NCBI GenBank assembly: GCA_017381865.1
Contig: JAFOBJ010000034.1
Location: 1-41,291, forward strand
From: Bacteroidales bacterium
Lineage (GTDB): Bacteria > Bacteroidota > Bacteroidia > Bacteroidales > F082
Reading direction: 5' to 3'
DNA length: 41,291 bases
Shown: positions 31,699 through 41,229 of the stretch, in pieces
How the letters are laid out: the number at the start of each line of letters is the position of its first letter
How positions within the stretch are numbered: the stretch's first letter is position 1
Notes under the pieces: model-generated
The model's database searches: none
What the model was told of the DNA's origin: nothing
The model's input: only the letters and a program-made list of their open reading frames with translations
Position numbers and translations under genes: made by a program

Positions 31699-33093
31699 AT
31701 GGCAACAAAACAAACTCGCACAGAATTTGACCTTATTGGTGCACGCGAAATCCCAATGGAATGCAAGTATGGCGTTCAAACAATCAGAGCTATTGATAAC
31801 TTCCCAATCACAGGTATCGGCCTCAACCGTTATCCTAACATTGTTAAGTATTTAGGCGTTATCAAGAAAGCTGCAGCAGTCGCTAACTACGAAACAGGTA
31901 AAATCAGCAAAGAAATTTACGAAGGTATCGTAAAAGGCTGTGATGATGTTATCGCTGGCAAATACAACGATCAATTCCCAGTTGACGTTATCCAAGGTGG
32001 TGCAGGTACTTCAACAAACATGAATGCTAACGAAGTTATCGCTAACCTCGCTTTGGAATATATGGGCCACGAACCAGGTCAATACGAATTCTGTTCACCT
32101 AACGACCACGTTAATGGTTCACAATCAACAAACGACGCTTATCCATGCGCAGTACATTTAGCAATGTACGCTGACCACCTCGAAATGGTTAAACATTTGG
32201 ATATGCTCATCGAATCTTTAGAAAAGAAAGCTGAAGAATACAAAAACATCATCAAGATGGGTCGTACACAGCTCCAAGACGCTGTTCCTATGACATTAGG
32301 TCTTACATTCAACGCTTTCGCTCAATCAATGAAGAATGAAAAAGCTCACCTTCTTGAAGCAGCTAAAGAATTATTATATAGCAACATGGGTGCAACAGCT
32401 ATCGGTACAGGTATCTGTTCAACATTAGAATATAGAGAAGTATGTCTCCGCGCTTTACGCGAAATCACAGGCTGGGACATCCAATTAGCAAAAGACTTCG
32501 TACAAGCTACATCAGACGCTACTCCAATGTTAGTTTACTCAAGCGCATTGAGAACACTCTGCACAAGCTTATGCAAAGTATGTAACGACTTACGTTTAAT
32601 GAGCTCAGGTCCACGTTGCGGTTTAGGCGAAATCAGCCTCCCAGCATTACAACCAGGTTCATCAATCATGCCAGGTAAAGTTAACCCAGTTATCCCAGAA
32701 GTAGTTAACCAAATTTGCTACCGCGTTATGGGTAACGACCACTGCATCATGTTAGGCGCTAACAACGCTCAATTAGAACTCAACGTTATGGAACCAGTTA
32801 TGGTTTACGCATTGTTAGAATCAATCGAATTGATGCAAAACGGCTTCGACGTATTACGTACACTCTGTATCGACGGTATCGTAGCAAACGAAAAACGTTG
32901 CAAAGAATTAGTTGAAAACAGCGTTGGCGTTATCACAGCTTTAGTTCCTGTCATCGGTTACAAACCATGTACAAAACTTGCTAAAGAAGCTATCGAAACA
33001 GGCAGAGGCGTTATGGATCTCGTAAGAGAACAAGGTTTGTTAACAGAAGAACAAATCGAAGACGCAATGTCAACAAAGAGAATTATGCTCTAA
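31699..33093 (+). CDS. aspA: aspartate ammonia-lyase (aspartase)
   Basis: This 464-residue cytoplasmic enzyme splits L-aspartate into fumarate and ammonia. It has the fumarase/aspartase superfamily signature GSSIMPGKVNP (320-330), with catalytic Ser in the SS loop. Other blocks favour aspartase over fumarase C: an N-terminal DLIGAREIPMECKYGVQTIRAIDNFPI, QFPVDVIQGGAGTSTNMNANEV and GRTQLQDAVPMTLGL (fumarase usually has GRTHLQDA). It has its own promoter and terminator and lies just upstream of the Na+-NQR and fumarate reductase genes. It can thus feed fumarate to respiration. Codon use is extremely biased, which indicates high expression. Confidence 0.9.
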   Translation: MATKQTRTEFDLIGAREIPMECKYGVQTIRAIDNFPITGIGLNRYPNIVKYLGVIKKAAAVANYETGKISKEIYEGIVKGCDDVIAGKYNDQFPVDVIQGGAGTSTNMNANEVIANLALEYMGHEPGQYEFCSPNDHVNGSQSTNDAYPCAVHLAMYADHLEMVKHLDMLIESLEKKAEEYKNIIKMGRTQLQDAVPMTLGLTFNAFAQSMKNEKAHLLEAAKELLYSNMGATAIGTGICSTLEYREVCLRALREITGWDIQLAKDFVQATSDATPMLVYSSALRTLCTSLCKVCNDLRLMSSGPRCGLGEISLPALQPGSSIMPGKVNPVIPEVVNQICYRVMGNDHCIMLGANNAQLELNVMEPVMVYALLESIELMQNGFDVLRTLCIDGIVANEKRCKELVENSVGVITALVPVIGYKPCTKLAKEAIETGRGVMDLVREQGLLTEEQIEDAMSTKRIML

Positions 33094-33113
33094 TTTAAGA
33101 TAAATTGCAAAAC

Positions 33114-33155
33114 GGATGGTATCTTTTGATGCCATCCTTTTGTCGTTTTTAAAAG
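33114..33155 (+). terminator. rho-independent terminator of aspA
   Basis: A 10-bp stem GGATGGTATC/GATGCCATCC (one T-G wobble) with a TTTT loop is followed by TTTTGTCGTTTTT. Confidence 0.88.
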
Positions 33156-33160
33156 TATAG

Positions 33161-33190
33161 TTGTAAATCCTTATCTAAAGTATATATTTA
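33161..33190 (+). promoter_or_regulatory. promoter of the nqr operon
   Basis: TTG (33161-33163) is followed by 19 bases and TATATTTA (33183-33190), one base from the consensus. The leader to nqrA is about 20 bases. Confidence 0.55.
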
Positions 33191-33215
33191 CTTTTTTAAA
33201 AATAAACAACTTTTT

Positions 33216-34562
33216 ATGATTAAAATTAAAAAAGGTATTGATATTCACCTTGTTGGCGAAGCAAAGAAAGAGATGAAGGTCTACGAACCTACTCTTTATG
33301 CTATCAAACCTCTCGATTTTATCGGAGTAGTGCCAAAAATGCACGTTGCAGAAGGTGATGACGTGAAAGTCGGTACCGTTCTTTTCCACGACAAGAAAAA
33401 CGAAGGCATTTTCTTCACATCTCCAGTATCAGGAAAAGTGAAAGCTATCGTCCGTGGTGAAAAACGCGTCATCCTTCAAGTCGTCGTCGAATCAGATGGA
33501 AAATATGAAGCCATCGACTTCGGTAAAGCAGAGCCATCAAAACTCACACGCAATGAGGTGATAGAAAAAATGGTACAAAGCGGAACATGGACAATGCTTC
33601 GTCAACGTCCTTATTCAACAATCGCTAACCCACAAGATGAACCAAAATGTGTTGTCGTATCAATGTTCGATACAGCTCCAATGGCTCCAGATAACAACTT
33701 CATCGTTGCTGGAAAAATGGAATCAATCAAAGCTGGCGTCGAAGCTCTCGCTAAATTGACAAACGGCAAGGTTTATCTCAATGTCAATTCTTCAGAGACA
33801 AAGAAAGCTCTCGAAGCATTGAACTTCTCAGCAAAGAACGTTTCAGTTAACGAATTCCAAGGTCCACACCCTGCAGGTAACGTAAGTACTCAACTCAATG
33901 TCTTGTCACCAATCAACAAAGGCGAAACTGTTTGGTACACATACGCACAAAACCTCGTAGCTATCGGAAACCTCTTCCTTACAGGTAATTACGACAGCAA
34001 TAGAGTAGTGGCTTTCACAGGTTCAGAAGTTAAAGAGCCTGCTTATTACCAAACAAGAATCGGCGCTGATATGTCAGGTTTATACAGCAACATTACATCA
34101 GAAAATGTTCGTATCATCAGCGGTAACGTATTGACAGGTAAGAAGATCAACGGCGACAACTTCTTGGGATTCTACGACTCACAAATATCAGTTATCCCTG
34201 AAGGTGACCACTATCAACTCTTCGGTTGGTTAGCTCCTAACTTCAAGAAGTTCACTTCAACAAACACAATGGGCGCATCATTATGCAAGAAGAGCCGCAA
34301 GGTTCTCGACACCAACCTCAACGGTGGTATTCGTCCTTTGATTATGACAGGTAACTTCGAAAAGGTTTTCCCATTCGACATCTATCCAATGCAGCTCATC
34401 AAAGCTTGTATCATCAAAGATATCGACCAAATGGAAGAACTCGGAATCTATGAAATCGATGCAGAAGATTTCGCATTGTGTGAAGTCATCGACCCATCGA
34501 AGACACCAATTCAACAAATCATCCGTGAAGGTTTAGAATTACTTCGCAAAGAAATGAACTAA
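33216..34562 (+). CDS. nqrA: Na+-translocating NADH:quinone reductase subunit A
   Basis: This 448-residue peripheral subunit starts with the NqrA pattern MIKIKKGIDIHLVGEAK and a lipoyl-like beta domain (HVAEGDDVKVGTVLFHDKKNEGIFFTSPVSGKVKAI). It continues with the RPYSTIANP and ISGNVLTGKKINGDNFLGFYDSQI blocks and has no membrane helices. It sits on the cytoplasmic side of the complex, probably near the quinone site. It is the first gene of a complete nqrABCDEF operon in the standard order. Length and motifs are normal for Bacteroidales. Confidence 0.95.
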   Translation: MIKIKKGIDIHLVGEAKKEMKVYEPTLYAIKPLDFIGVVPKMHVAEGDDVKVGTVLFHDKKNEGIFFTSPVSGKVKAIVRGEKRVILQVVVESDGKYEAIDFGKAEPSKLTRNEVIEKMVQSGTWTMLRQRPYSTIANPQDEPKCVVVSMFDTAPMAPDNNFIVAGKMESIKAGVEALAKLTNGKVYLNVNSSETKKALEALNFSAKNVSVNEFQGPHPAGNVSTQLNVLSPINKGETVWYTYAQNLVAIGNLFLTGNYDSNRVVAFTGSEVKEPAYYQTRIGADMSGLYSNITSENVRIISGNVLTGKKINGDNFLGFYDSQISVIPEGDHYQLFGWLAPNFKKFTSTNTMGASLCKKSRKVLDTNLNGGIRPLIMTGNFEKVFPFDIYPMQLIKACIIKDIDQMEELGIYEIDAEDFALCEVIDPSKTPIQQIIREGLELLRKEMN

Positions 34563-34577
34563 TTGAATATCAATATT

Positions 34578-35723
34578 ATGGGATTACGTAAATTTATAGA
34601 TAAAATAAAACCTAACTTTGAAGAAGGCGGCAAACTTTATTGCTTCCACTCATTCTTCGATGCAATGGAGACATTCTTCTACGTTCCTAACAAAGTCACT
34701 ATCAACGGTGCTCACGTCAGAGACGCTGTCGATATGAAACGTAACATGATTTATGTCCTCATCGCTCTTATTCCTTGCTTCCTCTTCGGAACATGGAACA
34801 TTGGTTATCAACATTTCCTTTCTCATGGTGAAGCCGCAACATTGATGCAAAACTTCGGCTACGGCTTGATGAAGATTTTACCTCTTTACATCGTGAGTTA
34901 TGTTGTTGGTCTTGGCATTGAAATCATCTTTGCACAAGTCAGAAAAGAAGAAGTCAACGAAGGTTTCTTCGTAACAGGCTTCCTCATTCCTTTAATTATG
35001 CCAGCTGATGTGCCATTGTGGATGCTCGCTATCGCAGTAGCTTTCGCAGTTATCATCGGTAAAGAAGTGTTCGGCGGCAGCGGTATGAACGTTGTCAACC
35101 CTGCTCTTCTCGCTCGTGCTTTCATGTTCTTCTCATACCCATCACAAATGTCAGGCGACAGCATCTGGATCGCAGAAAAAGCAGACGCTTATTCAGGTGC
35201 AACACCACTCGGTACATTGTTGAATGGCGGTGGAGTAGAACAACTTCCAAGCATGATGGAAATGTTTATCGGAACAATTCCAGGTAGTGTTGGCGAAACA
35301 TCAAAAATCGCTATTTTATTAGGTGCATTATTCCTCATCGTTACTGGCGTTGCTAGCTTGAGAGTCATCCTCTCAACATTCGTTGGCGCAGCAGCATTAG
35401 GTTTGTTATTCACAGCAATCGGCGTTTCAGACGTTCCATTCTACTATCATTACTTAATGGGCGGCTTCATGTTCGGTGCTATCTTCATGGCAACAGACCC
35501 TGTTACAGCAGCACAGACAAACTGCGGTAAGATTATCTACGGTTTCCTCATCGGTGCTATGGCAGTATTGATTCGCGTTGCTAACCCAGGTTACCCAGAA
35601 GGTATGATGCTCGCAATCTTGTTACTCAACGTATTCGCTCCATTAATCGACTACTGTGTAGTAGCAATGAATATCAGTAAACGTAAAAAACGCTGGGCTC
35701 AAGCAGAAAGGAGTGCAAAATGA
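34578..35723 (+). CDS. nqrB: Na+-NQR subunit B
   Basis: This 381-residue integral membrane subunit has about ten helices. Covalent FMN attaches to a Thr in the SGAT motif, here DAYSGATPLGT (Thr209). The ATG at 34578 is chosen because the reading frame before it starts with TTG directly after the nqrA stop and is not part of the family. The protein forms part of the Na+ path, together with NqrD and NqrE. Its stop overlaps the nqrC start (ATGA), so translation is coupled. Confidence 0.95.
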   Translation: MGLRKFIDKIKPNFEEGGKLYCFHSFFDAMETFFYVPNKVTINGAHVRDAVDMKRNMIYVLIALIPCFLFGTWNIGYQHFLSHGEAATLMQNFGYGLMKILPLYIVSYVVGLGIEIIFAQVRKEEVNEGFFVTGFLIPLIMPADVPLWMLAIAVAFAVIIGKEVFGGSGMNVVNPALLARAFMFFSYPSQMSGDSIWIAEKADAYSGATPLGTLLNGGGVEQLPSMMEMFIGTIPGSVGETSKIAILLGALFLIVTGVASLRVILSTFVGAAALGLLFTAIGVSDVPFYYHYLMGGFMFGAIFMATDPVTAAQTNCGKIIYGFLIGAMAVLIRVANPGYPEGMMLAILLLNVFAPLIDYCVVAMNISKRKKRWAQAERSAK

Positions 35724-36445
35724 AAGATAGATATATTTTCTTCTACATCACAGTCTTGACAGTGATAGTTGCAGCTTTGTTATCAGCAGCAGCATTGGTT
35801 TTACAGCCATTCCAAGAAGCAAATGTCAACAATGAAAAAATGATGAACATTTTACAAGCAGCCAACGTAAATATTGAAGAAGGCGCTAATGTTCAAGATC
35901 TTTTCAATAAAGACTGCGTTAAAATGATGCTCGTAAATGGTAAAGGTGAAGTTGTTGAAGAAACAACAGAAAACTACCAAAAATTTGCAGCTTTCACAAT
36001 GAATTTGAAAGACGAGCTTTATAAGAGAGACAATGGACAAGACTTCGTATTACCAGTTATCGTTATTAATAATGGTAAAGAAAATGTCAACGTTCTTCCA
36101 CTTCAAGGTGCAGGTCTTTGGGGTCCTATCTGGGGCTACATCGGCATGACATCAAACTTCCAAAATGTTGTAGGCGTTGTTTTCGACCACAAATCAGAAA
36201 CTCCAGGTTTAGGTGCTGAAATCACAACAGATAAATTCAGAAGCCAATTCCAAGGCAAGACAATCTTCAGTAATGGCGAATTCGTATCTGTTGATGTTGT
36301 TAAAGGCGGCGTTGCTAAATTATCAGCTGACCTTCAAAAACACTCAGTCGACGCTATCAGCGGTGGTACTATAACTTCACAAGGAGTTAATAATATGATT
36401 GAAAATGTGTTAGGATCTTATTTACCTTATATTGAAAAACAATGA
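35720..36445 (+). CDS. nqrC: Na+-NQR subunit C
   Basis: This 241-residue subunit has one N-terminal membrane helix ([21 protein letters not shown]) and a periplasmic FMN-binding domain. Covalent FMN should sit on Thr217 in DAISGGT; the usual motif is SGAT, and here Gly replaces Ala, which keeps the acceptor Thr. [35 protein letters not shown] is the typical family block. An AAAGGAG lies just before the ATG. It overlaps both neighbours by 4 bases. Confidence 0.94.
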   Translation: MKDRYIFFYITVLTVIVAALLSAAALVLQPFQEANVNNEKMMNILQAANVNIEEGANVQDLFNKDCVKMMLVNGKGEVVEETTENYQKFAAFTMNLKDELYKRDNGQDFVLPVIVINNGKENVNVLPLQGAGLWGPIWGYIGMTSNFQNVVGVVFDHKSETPGLGAEITTDKFRSQFQGKTIFSNGEFVSVDVVKGGVAKLSADLQKHSVDAISGGTITSQGVNNMIENVLGSYLPYIEKQ

Positions 36446-37050
36446 GTAAGAATTTAGAACTTTTAACAGCTCCATTACGCAAGGCAAATCCTGTCACAGT
36501 ATTAATATTAGGTATTTGTTCTGCTCTCGCCGTAACAGCTAAGCTCAAACCGGCATTGGTAATGGCTCTTTCAGTAACAGTGGTTATCGCTTTGTCAAAC
36601 CTTGTTATCTCTTTATTAAGAAAAGGTATTCCTTCAAAGATACGTATCATCGTTCAACTTATAGTTATTGCAACTTTAGTTATCCTCGTTGACCAATTCT
36701 TAAAGGCTTTCGTTTATGATGTAAGCAAGCAGCTTTCAGTATTCGTCGGTCTTATCATCACCAACTGTATCGTTATGGGTCGTCTCGAAGCTTTCGCTAT
36801 GGCAAACGGTCCATGGGAATCATTGCTTGATGGTATTGGCAACGGTCTCGGTTATGGTATCATTTTGGTTATCGTCGCTTTCTTCCGTGAACTCTTCGGT
36901 TCAGGAACATTACTCGGTTTCCAAATCATCCCTGAAGGACTTTACAATTTCGGATATATGAACAACGGTCTTATGATTCTCCCTCCAATGGCATTAATCA
37001 TTGTTGGTGTTATCATGTGGCTACAAAAACCAGAGGAGGATAAGAAATAA
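36442..37050 (+). CDS. nqrD: Na+-NQR subunit D
   Basis: This 202-residue membrane protein has about six helices and belongs to the NqrD/RnfE family: [67 protein letters not shown] and FREL. The central TNCIVMGR holds a conserved Cys thought to share an Fe site at the NqrD/NqrE interface. It has 4-base overlap with nqrC and 1-base overlap (TAATG) with nqrE. Confidence 0.95.
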   Translation: MSKNLELLTAPLRKANPVTVLILGICSALAVTAKLKPALVMALSVTVVIALSNLVISLLRKGIPSKIRIIVQLIVIATLVILVDQFLKAFVYDVSKQLSVFVGLIITNCIVMGRLEAFAMANGPWESLLDGIGNGLGYGIILVIVAFFRELFGSGTLLGFQIIPEGLYNFGYMNNGLMILPPMALIIVGVIMWLQKPEEDKK

Positions 37051-37667
37051 TGGAATCATTAGGTATTTTCATTCGTTCGATATTTATCGACAATATGATA
37101 TTTGCATACTTCCTCGGAATGTGCTCATATCTCGCTGTTTCAAAAAATGTTAAGACATCATTCGGTCTCGGCGTAGCAGTCGTTTTCGTTCTCGCCATCA
37201 CAGTGCCTATCAACTATTTGTTAGACAAATACGTTCTCTCAGCAGGCGCATTGGCATGGTTAAGCCCAAAATTCGCTGATGTCAACTTAGACTTCTTAAC
37301 ATTCATTCTCTTCATCGCTATCATCGCTGCTATAGTTCAAATCCTTGAGATGGTAGTAGAGAAATTCACTCCAGCATTGTATTCATCATTAGGTATCTTC
37401 TTGCCTCTTATCGCTGTTAACTGCGCTATCATGGGTGGCTGTCTCTTCATGCAAGAAAGAGACTTCAGCTCAGTAGGTCAGTCACTTTCTTACGGTTTAG
37501 GTTCTGGCCTCGGCTGGTTACTTGCTATCGTAGGTATTGCAGCTATCAGAGAAAAGATTAGATATTCACATGTTCCTAAGTCATTACAAGGCACTGGTAT
37601 CGCATTCATCGTTACAGGTTTGATGGGCATCGCTTTCATGTCATTCCTCGGTATTACATTCAAATAA
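37050..37667 (+). CDS. nqrE: Na+-NQR subunit E
   Basis: This 205-residue, six-helix membrane protein is the inverted-topology partner of NqrD: SIFIDNMIFAYFLGMCSYLAVSKNVKTSFGLG, GIFLPLIAVNCAIMGGCLFMQERDF and SGLGWLLAIVGIAAIREK. Conserved Cys residues in GMCSY and NCAIMGG match the Fe-binding positions. A GAGGAGG (37034-37040) lies upstream of the ATG, within the end of nqrD. Confidence 0.95.
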   Translation: MESLGIFIRSIFIDNMIFAYFLGMCSYLAVSKNVKTSFGLGVAVVFVLAITVPINYLLDKYVLSAGALAWLSPKFADVNLDFLTFILFIAIIAAIVQILEMVVEKFTPALYSSLGIFLPLIAVNCAIMGGCLFMQERDFSSVGQSLSYGLGSGLGWLLAIVGIAAIREKIRYSHVPKSLQGTGIAFIVTGLMGIAFMSFLGITFK

Positions 37668-37693
37668 TCAGTTACAGTTAAAAAGAAAAAGAA

Positions 37694-38938
37694 ATGAGTA
37701 CTACATCTATTATTTTATTAAGTATTGCAGTATTTTTAGTCGTTGTCTTGATTCCTGTAACAGTATTAGTTTTTGTTAGAAAAAAACTTGCTCCACAGGG
37801 CAAAGTGAAAATCAATATCAACGATGAAAAAGAAATTGAAGTAGAACCAGGCAACTCATTGCTTGCTACTTTAGCTAACGAACAAATATTCCTTCCATCA
37901 GCATGTGGCGGTGGCGGTAGTTGCGGTATGTGTCGTTGCCAAGTTCTCGAAGGCGGCGGAACAATCCTTCCAACAGAAACAGGATTCTTCAGCAGAAAAG
38001 AACAACAAAATCACTGGAGACTCGGTTGCCAAGTTAAAGTCCGTGAAGACATGAAGATTCACATCAACCCACAAATCTTCGGTATCAAGAAGTGGGAATG
38101 TGAAGTTGTCAGCAACAGAAACGTCGCTACATTCATCAAGGAATTCGTCGTTAAACTTCCAGAAGGCGAACACCTCAAGTTCTTATCAGGAGGTTACATC
38201 CAAATCGACGTTCCTAAGATTGATGTCAACTACAAAGACATCGACGTTGATGAAGAATACAGAGCAGACTGGGAAAAATTCGGTATGTTCGACTTGGTCA
38301 TGCACAACCCTGAACCACAGTTCAGAGCTTATTCAATGGCTAGTTACCCAGCTGAAGACAACATCATCATGCTCAACGTTCGTATCGCTACACCTCCATT
38401 CGACAGAGTTAACGGCGGCTTCATGAAAGTAAATCCAGGTGTTTGTTCATCATACATCTACTCATTGAAACCAGGCGACAAAGTCACTATCAGCGGTCCT
38501 TACGGTGAGTTCCACATCAAAGATACAAAACGCGAAATTATCTTCATCGGTGGTGGTGCTGGTATGGCTCCAATGCGTTCACACATCTTAGATTTATTCC
38601 TTACAAAACATACAGACAGAAAAGTATCTTACTGGTACGGCGGTCGTTCATTACGCGAACTCTTCTATATCGACGACTTCAGAAAGATTGAAGAAGAAAA
38701 TCCAAACTTCAAATTCAACATCGCTCTTTCTGCACCGCTTCCAGAAGACAACTGGACAGGTTATGTAGGTAACATCCACGAAGTATTGTTAGAAAATTAT
38801 CTTAAGAATCATAGCGAACCAGAAGAAATCGAATACTATCTCTGCGGACCTCCAATGATGACAGCAGCAGTCTTGAAGATGCTCGACAGTCTCGGCGTTC
38901 CAAAAGAAATGATTTCATTCGACGACTTCGGCGGATAA
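37694..38938 (+). CDS. nqrF: Na+-NQR subunit F (NADH dehydrogenase, FAD and [2Fe-2S])
   Basis: This 414-residue subunit takes electrons from NADH. It has one N-terminal membrane helix, a ferredoxin domain with cluster ligands Cys71, Cys77, Cys80 and Cys112 ([10 protein letters not shown] and RLGC), an FAD-binding motif RAYSMAS, and an NADH-binding region [13 protein letters not shown] with a terminal DFGG. All key residues are present. It ends the nqr operon, 26 bases after nqrE. No clear terminator follows; instead there is a simple repeat. Confidence 0.95.
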   Translation: MSTTSIILLSIAVFLVVVLIPVTVLVFVRKKLAPQGKVKININDEKEIEVEPGNSLLATLANEQIFLPSACGGGGSCGMCRCQVLEGGGTILPTETGFFSRKEQQNHWRLGCQVKVREDMKIHINPQIFGIKKWECEVVSNRNVATFIKEFVVKLPEGEHLKFLSGGYIQIDVPKIDVNYKDIDVDEEYRADWEKFGMFDLVMHNPEPQFRAYSMASYPAEDNIIMLNVRIATPPFDRVNGGFMKVNPGVCSSYIYSLKPGDKVTISGPYGEFHIKDTKREIIFIGGGAGMAPMRSHILDLFLTKHTDRKVSYWYGGRSLRELFYIDDFRKIEEENPNFKFNIALSAPLPEDNWTGYVGNIHEVLLENYLKNHSEPEEIEYYLCGPPMMTAAVLKMLDSLGVPKEMISFDDFGG

Positions 38939-38948
38939 TATTTGACTA

Positions 38949-39015
38949 TGGGCAATGAGCTGTGAGTTATGAGCATTTCATTAAGCTCAAAGCTCATGGC
39001 TCGTAGCTCAAAGCA
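38949..39015. repeat. simple repeat (GAGCTGTGAGTTATGAGC / AGCTCAAAGCTCATG words)
   Basis: The nqrF to transporter gap is filled by TGAGCTGTGAGTTATGAGC and GCTCAAAGCTCATGGCTCG with GTAGCTCAAAGC. Arms AAGCTCAAAGC and GAGCTGTGAG could pair weakly. The same GAGCTGTGAG word lies inside the GH97 gene (25675-25695). No promoter was recognised. Confidence 0.65.
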
Positions 39016-39053
39016 TAAAAGGAAAATTAAAAATCTAAAAAAAAACAAACAAA

Positions 39054-40499
39054 ATGAGTTCATCAATCAACAAAGGTCAAATCATTAAAATTGCTATTGC
39101 ATTAATAGCTTTTTTGGTATTGTGGATTCTTCCAACAACAACATTGGGATTACCAATGATTTCTGTAGTTGAACACCGTGTCATCGCTATCTTCGCTTTA
39201 GCTTTGATATTATGGTTCACAGAAGCTATTCCTTCATGGACAACATCAATTTTGATTATTGTTGTTCTTTTATTAACCTGTTCAGATCAGGCTATTATTC
39301 TTTTGCAAGAAGGTGGTAAAGAAGCTTTCAAAAGCATCGCACTTTCACACAAAACAGTGATGGGTTCTTTCGCTGATCCAACAATCATGCTCTTCTTAGG
39401 CGGTTTCGTTATCGCTATCATGGCATCAAAAATGGGTATCGACGCTCAACTCGCAAGAGTATTGTTAGCTCCATTTGGAACAAAATCAAAAGTTGTTCTC
39501 TTGGGCTTCTTACTCGTAACAGGTGTCTTCTCAATGTTTATCAGTAACACAGCAACAGCTGCTATGATGTTAACTTTCATGGCTCCTGTTTTACGTCAAC
39601 TCCCAGCTGACGACAAAGGTAGAACAGCTTTAGTATTAGCTATTCCAATCGGTGCTAACATAGGCGGTATGGGTACACCTGTTGGTACACCTCCAAATGC
39701 TATCGCATTGAAATACTTAAATGAAAGCTTAGGTTTCAACATCGGTTTCTTCGATTGGTCAATGATTATGATGCCTTTCGCAATTTTCTTGCTTATATTC
39801 GCATGGTTCATTCTCACTAAGATATTCCCATTCAAAAACGAAGAAATTCATTTAAAGATAGAAGGCGAAACAGCAAAAGGTACACCTCTTATTATTTCAT
39901 ACGTAACAATCGGTTTGACAATCTTATTATGGTTAACAGATAAAGTTACAGGTATCAATGCTAATACAGTTGCTATGGTTCCTATCGCAATATTCTGCGT
40001 ATTAGGCTTGTTTGGTAAGAAAGAACTTAAAGAAATCGATTGGGATGTTATCTGGTTGGTAGCTGGTGGTTTCGCACTCGGTACAGCATTAGACAAGTCA
40101 GGTCTTGCAGCACACTTAGTAGGTGCTATCCCATTTGCAGAATGGTCACCATTAGTAGTTATCATTGGTGCAGGTTTGATTTGCTGGTTCTTCTCAAACA
40201 TCATCAGCAACACAGCAACAGCAGCTCTCATCATTCCTGTTATGGTAGCAGTTGGTACAGGTATGGGCAGCGTACTCGAACCATTCGGCGGCATCTTGAC
40301 ACTTATCCTCGGCGTTACATTAGCAGCATCACTCGCTATGATATTGCCAGTATCTACACCTCCAAATGCTATCGCTTTCAGTACAGGTATGGTTGAAGTA
40401 AAACACATGCGTACAATGGGTGTCATCATGGGTGTTGTAGGTCTTATCTTAGCATTCACATTGCTTATCATCATTGGTAAAGCTGGTATCATGCTTTAA
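39054..40499 (+). CDS. DASS/SLC13-family Na+:dicarboxylate (anion) symporter
   Basis: This 481-residue membrane protein shows the internal two-fold repeat of the DASS family. Each half has an SNT substrate motif (FISNTATAAMM and ISNTATAALII) and a TPPNAIA motif (GTPVGTPPNAIALKY and VSTPPNAIAFSTG). These residues bind Na+ and the substrate carboxylates in relatives such as VcINDY. The likely substrates are C4-dicarboxylates (succinate, fumarate or malate), supported by its place between nqr and fumarate reductase genes; sulfate or citrate are alternatives. Codon bias shows high expression. Confidence 0.87.
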   Translation: MSSSINKGQIIKIAIALIAFLVLWILPTTTLGLPMISVVEHRVIAIFALALILWFTEAIPSWTTSILIIVVLLLTCSDQAIILLQEGGKEAFKSIALSHKTVMGSFADPTIMLFLGGFVIAIMASKMGIDAQLARVLLAPFGTKSKVVLLGFLLVTGVFSMFISNTATAAMMLTFMAPVLRQLPADDKGRTALVLAIPIGANIGGMGTPVGTPPNAIALKYLNESLGFNIGFFDWSMIMMPFAIFLLIFAWFILTKIFPFKNEEIHLKIEGETAKGTPLIISYVTIGLTILLWLTDKVTGINANTVAMVPIAIFCVLGLFGKKELKEIDWDVIWLVAGGFALGTALDKSGLAAHLVGAIPFAEWSPLVVIIGAGLICWFFSNIISNTATAALIIPVMVAVGTGMGSVLEPFGGILTLILGVTLAASLAMILPVSTPPNAIAFSTGMVEVKHMRTMGVIMGVVGLILAFTLLIIIGKAGIML

Positions 40500-40530
40500 T
40501 AATTTTAAAAAAACATAAACATTAAATATT

Positions 40531-41217
40531 ATGGCAAAAGGTCTTTCATCAATTACAAAGAAATTGATCATGGCTGTTACAGGTGGAGCTTTGGTGTTCT
40601 TCCTTTTATTCCATGCTTCAATGAACATTGTCGCAATCATCAAGCCAGAAGGCTACAACAAGATTTGCGAATTCCTCGGAGCTAACTGGTATGCTTTAGT
40701 AGCTACTGCAGGTTTGGCATTACTCATGGTGTTCCACCTTATCTATGCTTTCGTATTGTCATTACAAAACTACAGAGCTCGCGGTAAACAACGTTACGCT
40801 GTTGTTGAAAAACAAGAAGGCGTTTCATGGGCTTCAAAGAACATGCTCGTCATCGGTGCTATCGTTCTTATCGGTTTAGGCTTACACTTGTTCAACTTCT
40901 GGGCTAATATGCAACTTCCTGAAGTATTGCATAAATTAGGCATCCACGTTGAAGAAGCTGTTATGGATAATGTTACAAATGGCGTTCATTACATCGTTAA
41001 CACATTCTCAAGCCCAGTTTATTCAATCATCTACTTAGTATGGTTGGCATTCTTATGGTTCCATCTCGCACACGGCGTAGCAAGCGTTATGCAATCAATC
41101 GGTTGGAGCAACCATGTATGGCAAAACAGAATCGAAGTTATCGGCAAAATCATCGCTGCTCTCATCGTTGTCATGTTTGCTGTTGTAGTATTATATTATT
41201 GGTTAATTGTTGGTTAA
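40531..41217 (+). CDS. frdC: fumarate reductase/succinate dehydrogenase cytochrome b subunit (b558 type)
   Basis: This 228-residue membrane anchor has five predicted helices and His residues placed for two b hemes: LLFHASMNIVAII, MVFHLIYAFVLS, GLGLHLFNFWANMQ and WFHLAHGVASVMQSIGW. This pattern fits the sdhC_b558 family of Bacteroidota and epsilonproteobacteria. It passes electrons from menaquinol to the flavoprotein and iron-sulfur subunits. In an anaerobe with aspartase next door the physiological direction is probably fumarate reduction. The flavoprotein gene starts 12 bases after its stop. Confidence 0.9.
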   Translation: MAKGLSSITKKLIMAVTGGALVFFLLFHASMNIVAIIKPEGYNKICEFLGANWYALVATAGLALLMVFHLIYAFVLSLQNYRARGKQRYAVVEKQEGVSWASKNMLVIGAIVLIGLGLHLFNFWANMQLPEVLHKLGIHVEEAVMDNVTNGVHYIVNTFSSPVYSIIYLVWLAFLWFHLAHGVASVMQSIGWSNHVWQNRIEVIGKIIAALIVVMFAVVVLYYWLIVG

Positions 41218-41229
41218 TAGGATAATATT

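Noticed and set aside
39848-40492. 214-residue - strand open frame inside the transporter gene
   Set aside because: It is antisense to a clear DASS-family gene. Its Pro/Thr/Met-rich composition is typical of a shadow of membrane-protein codons.
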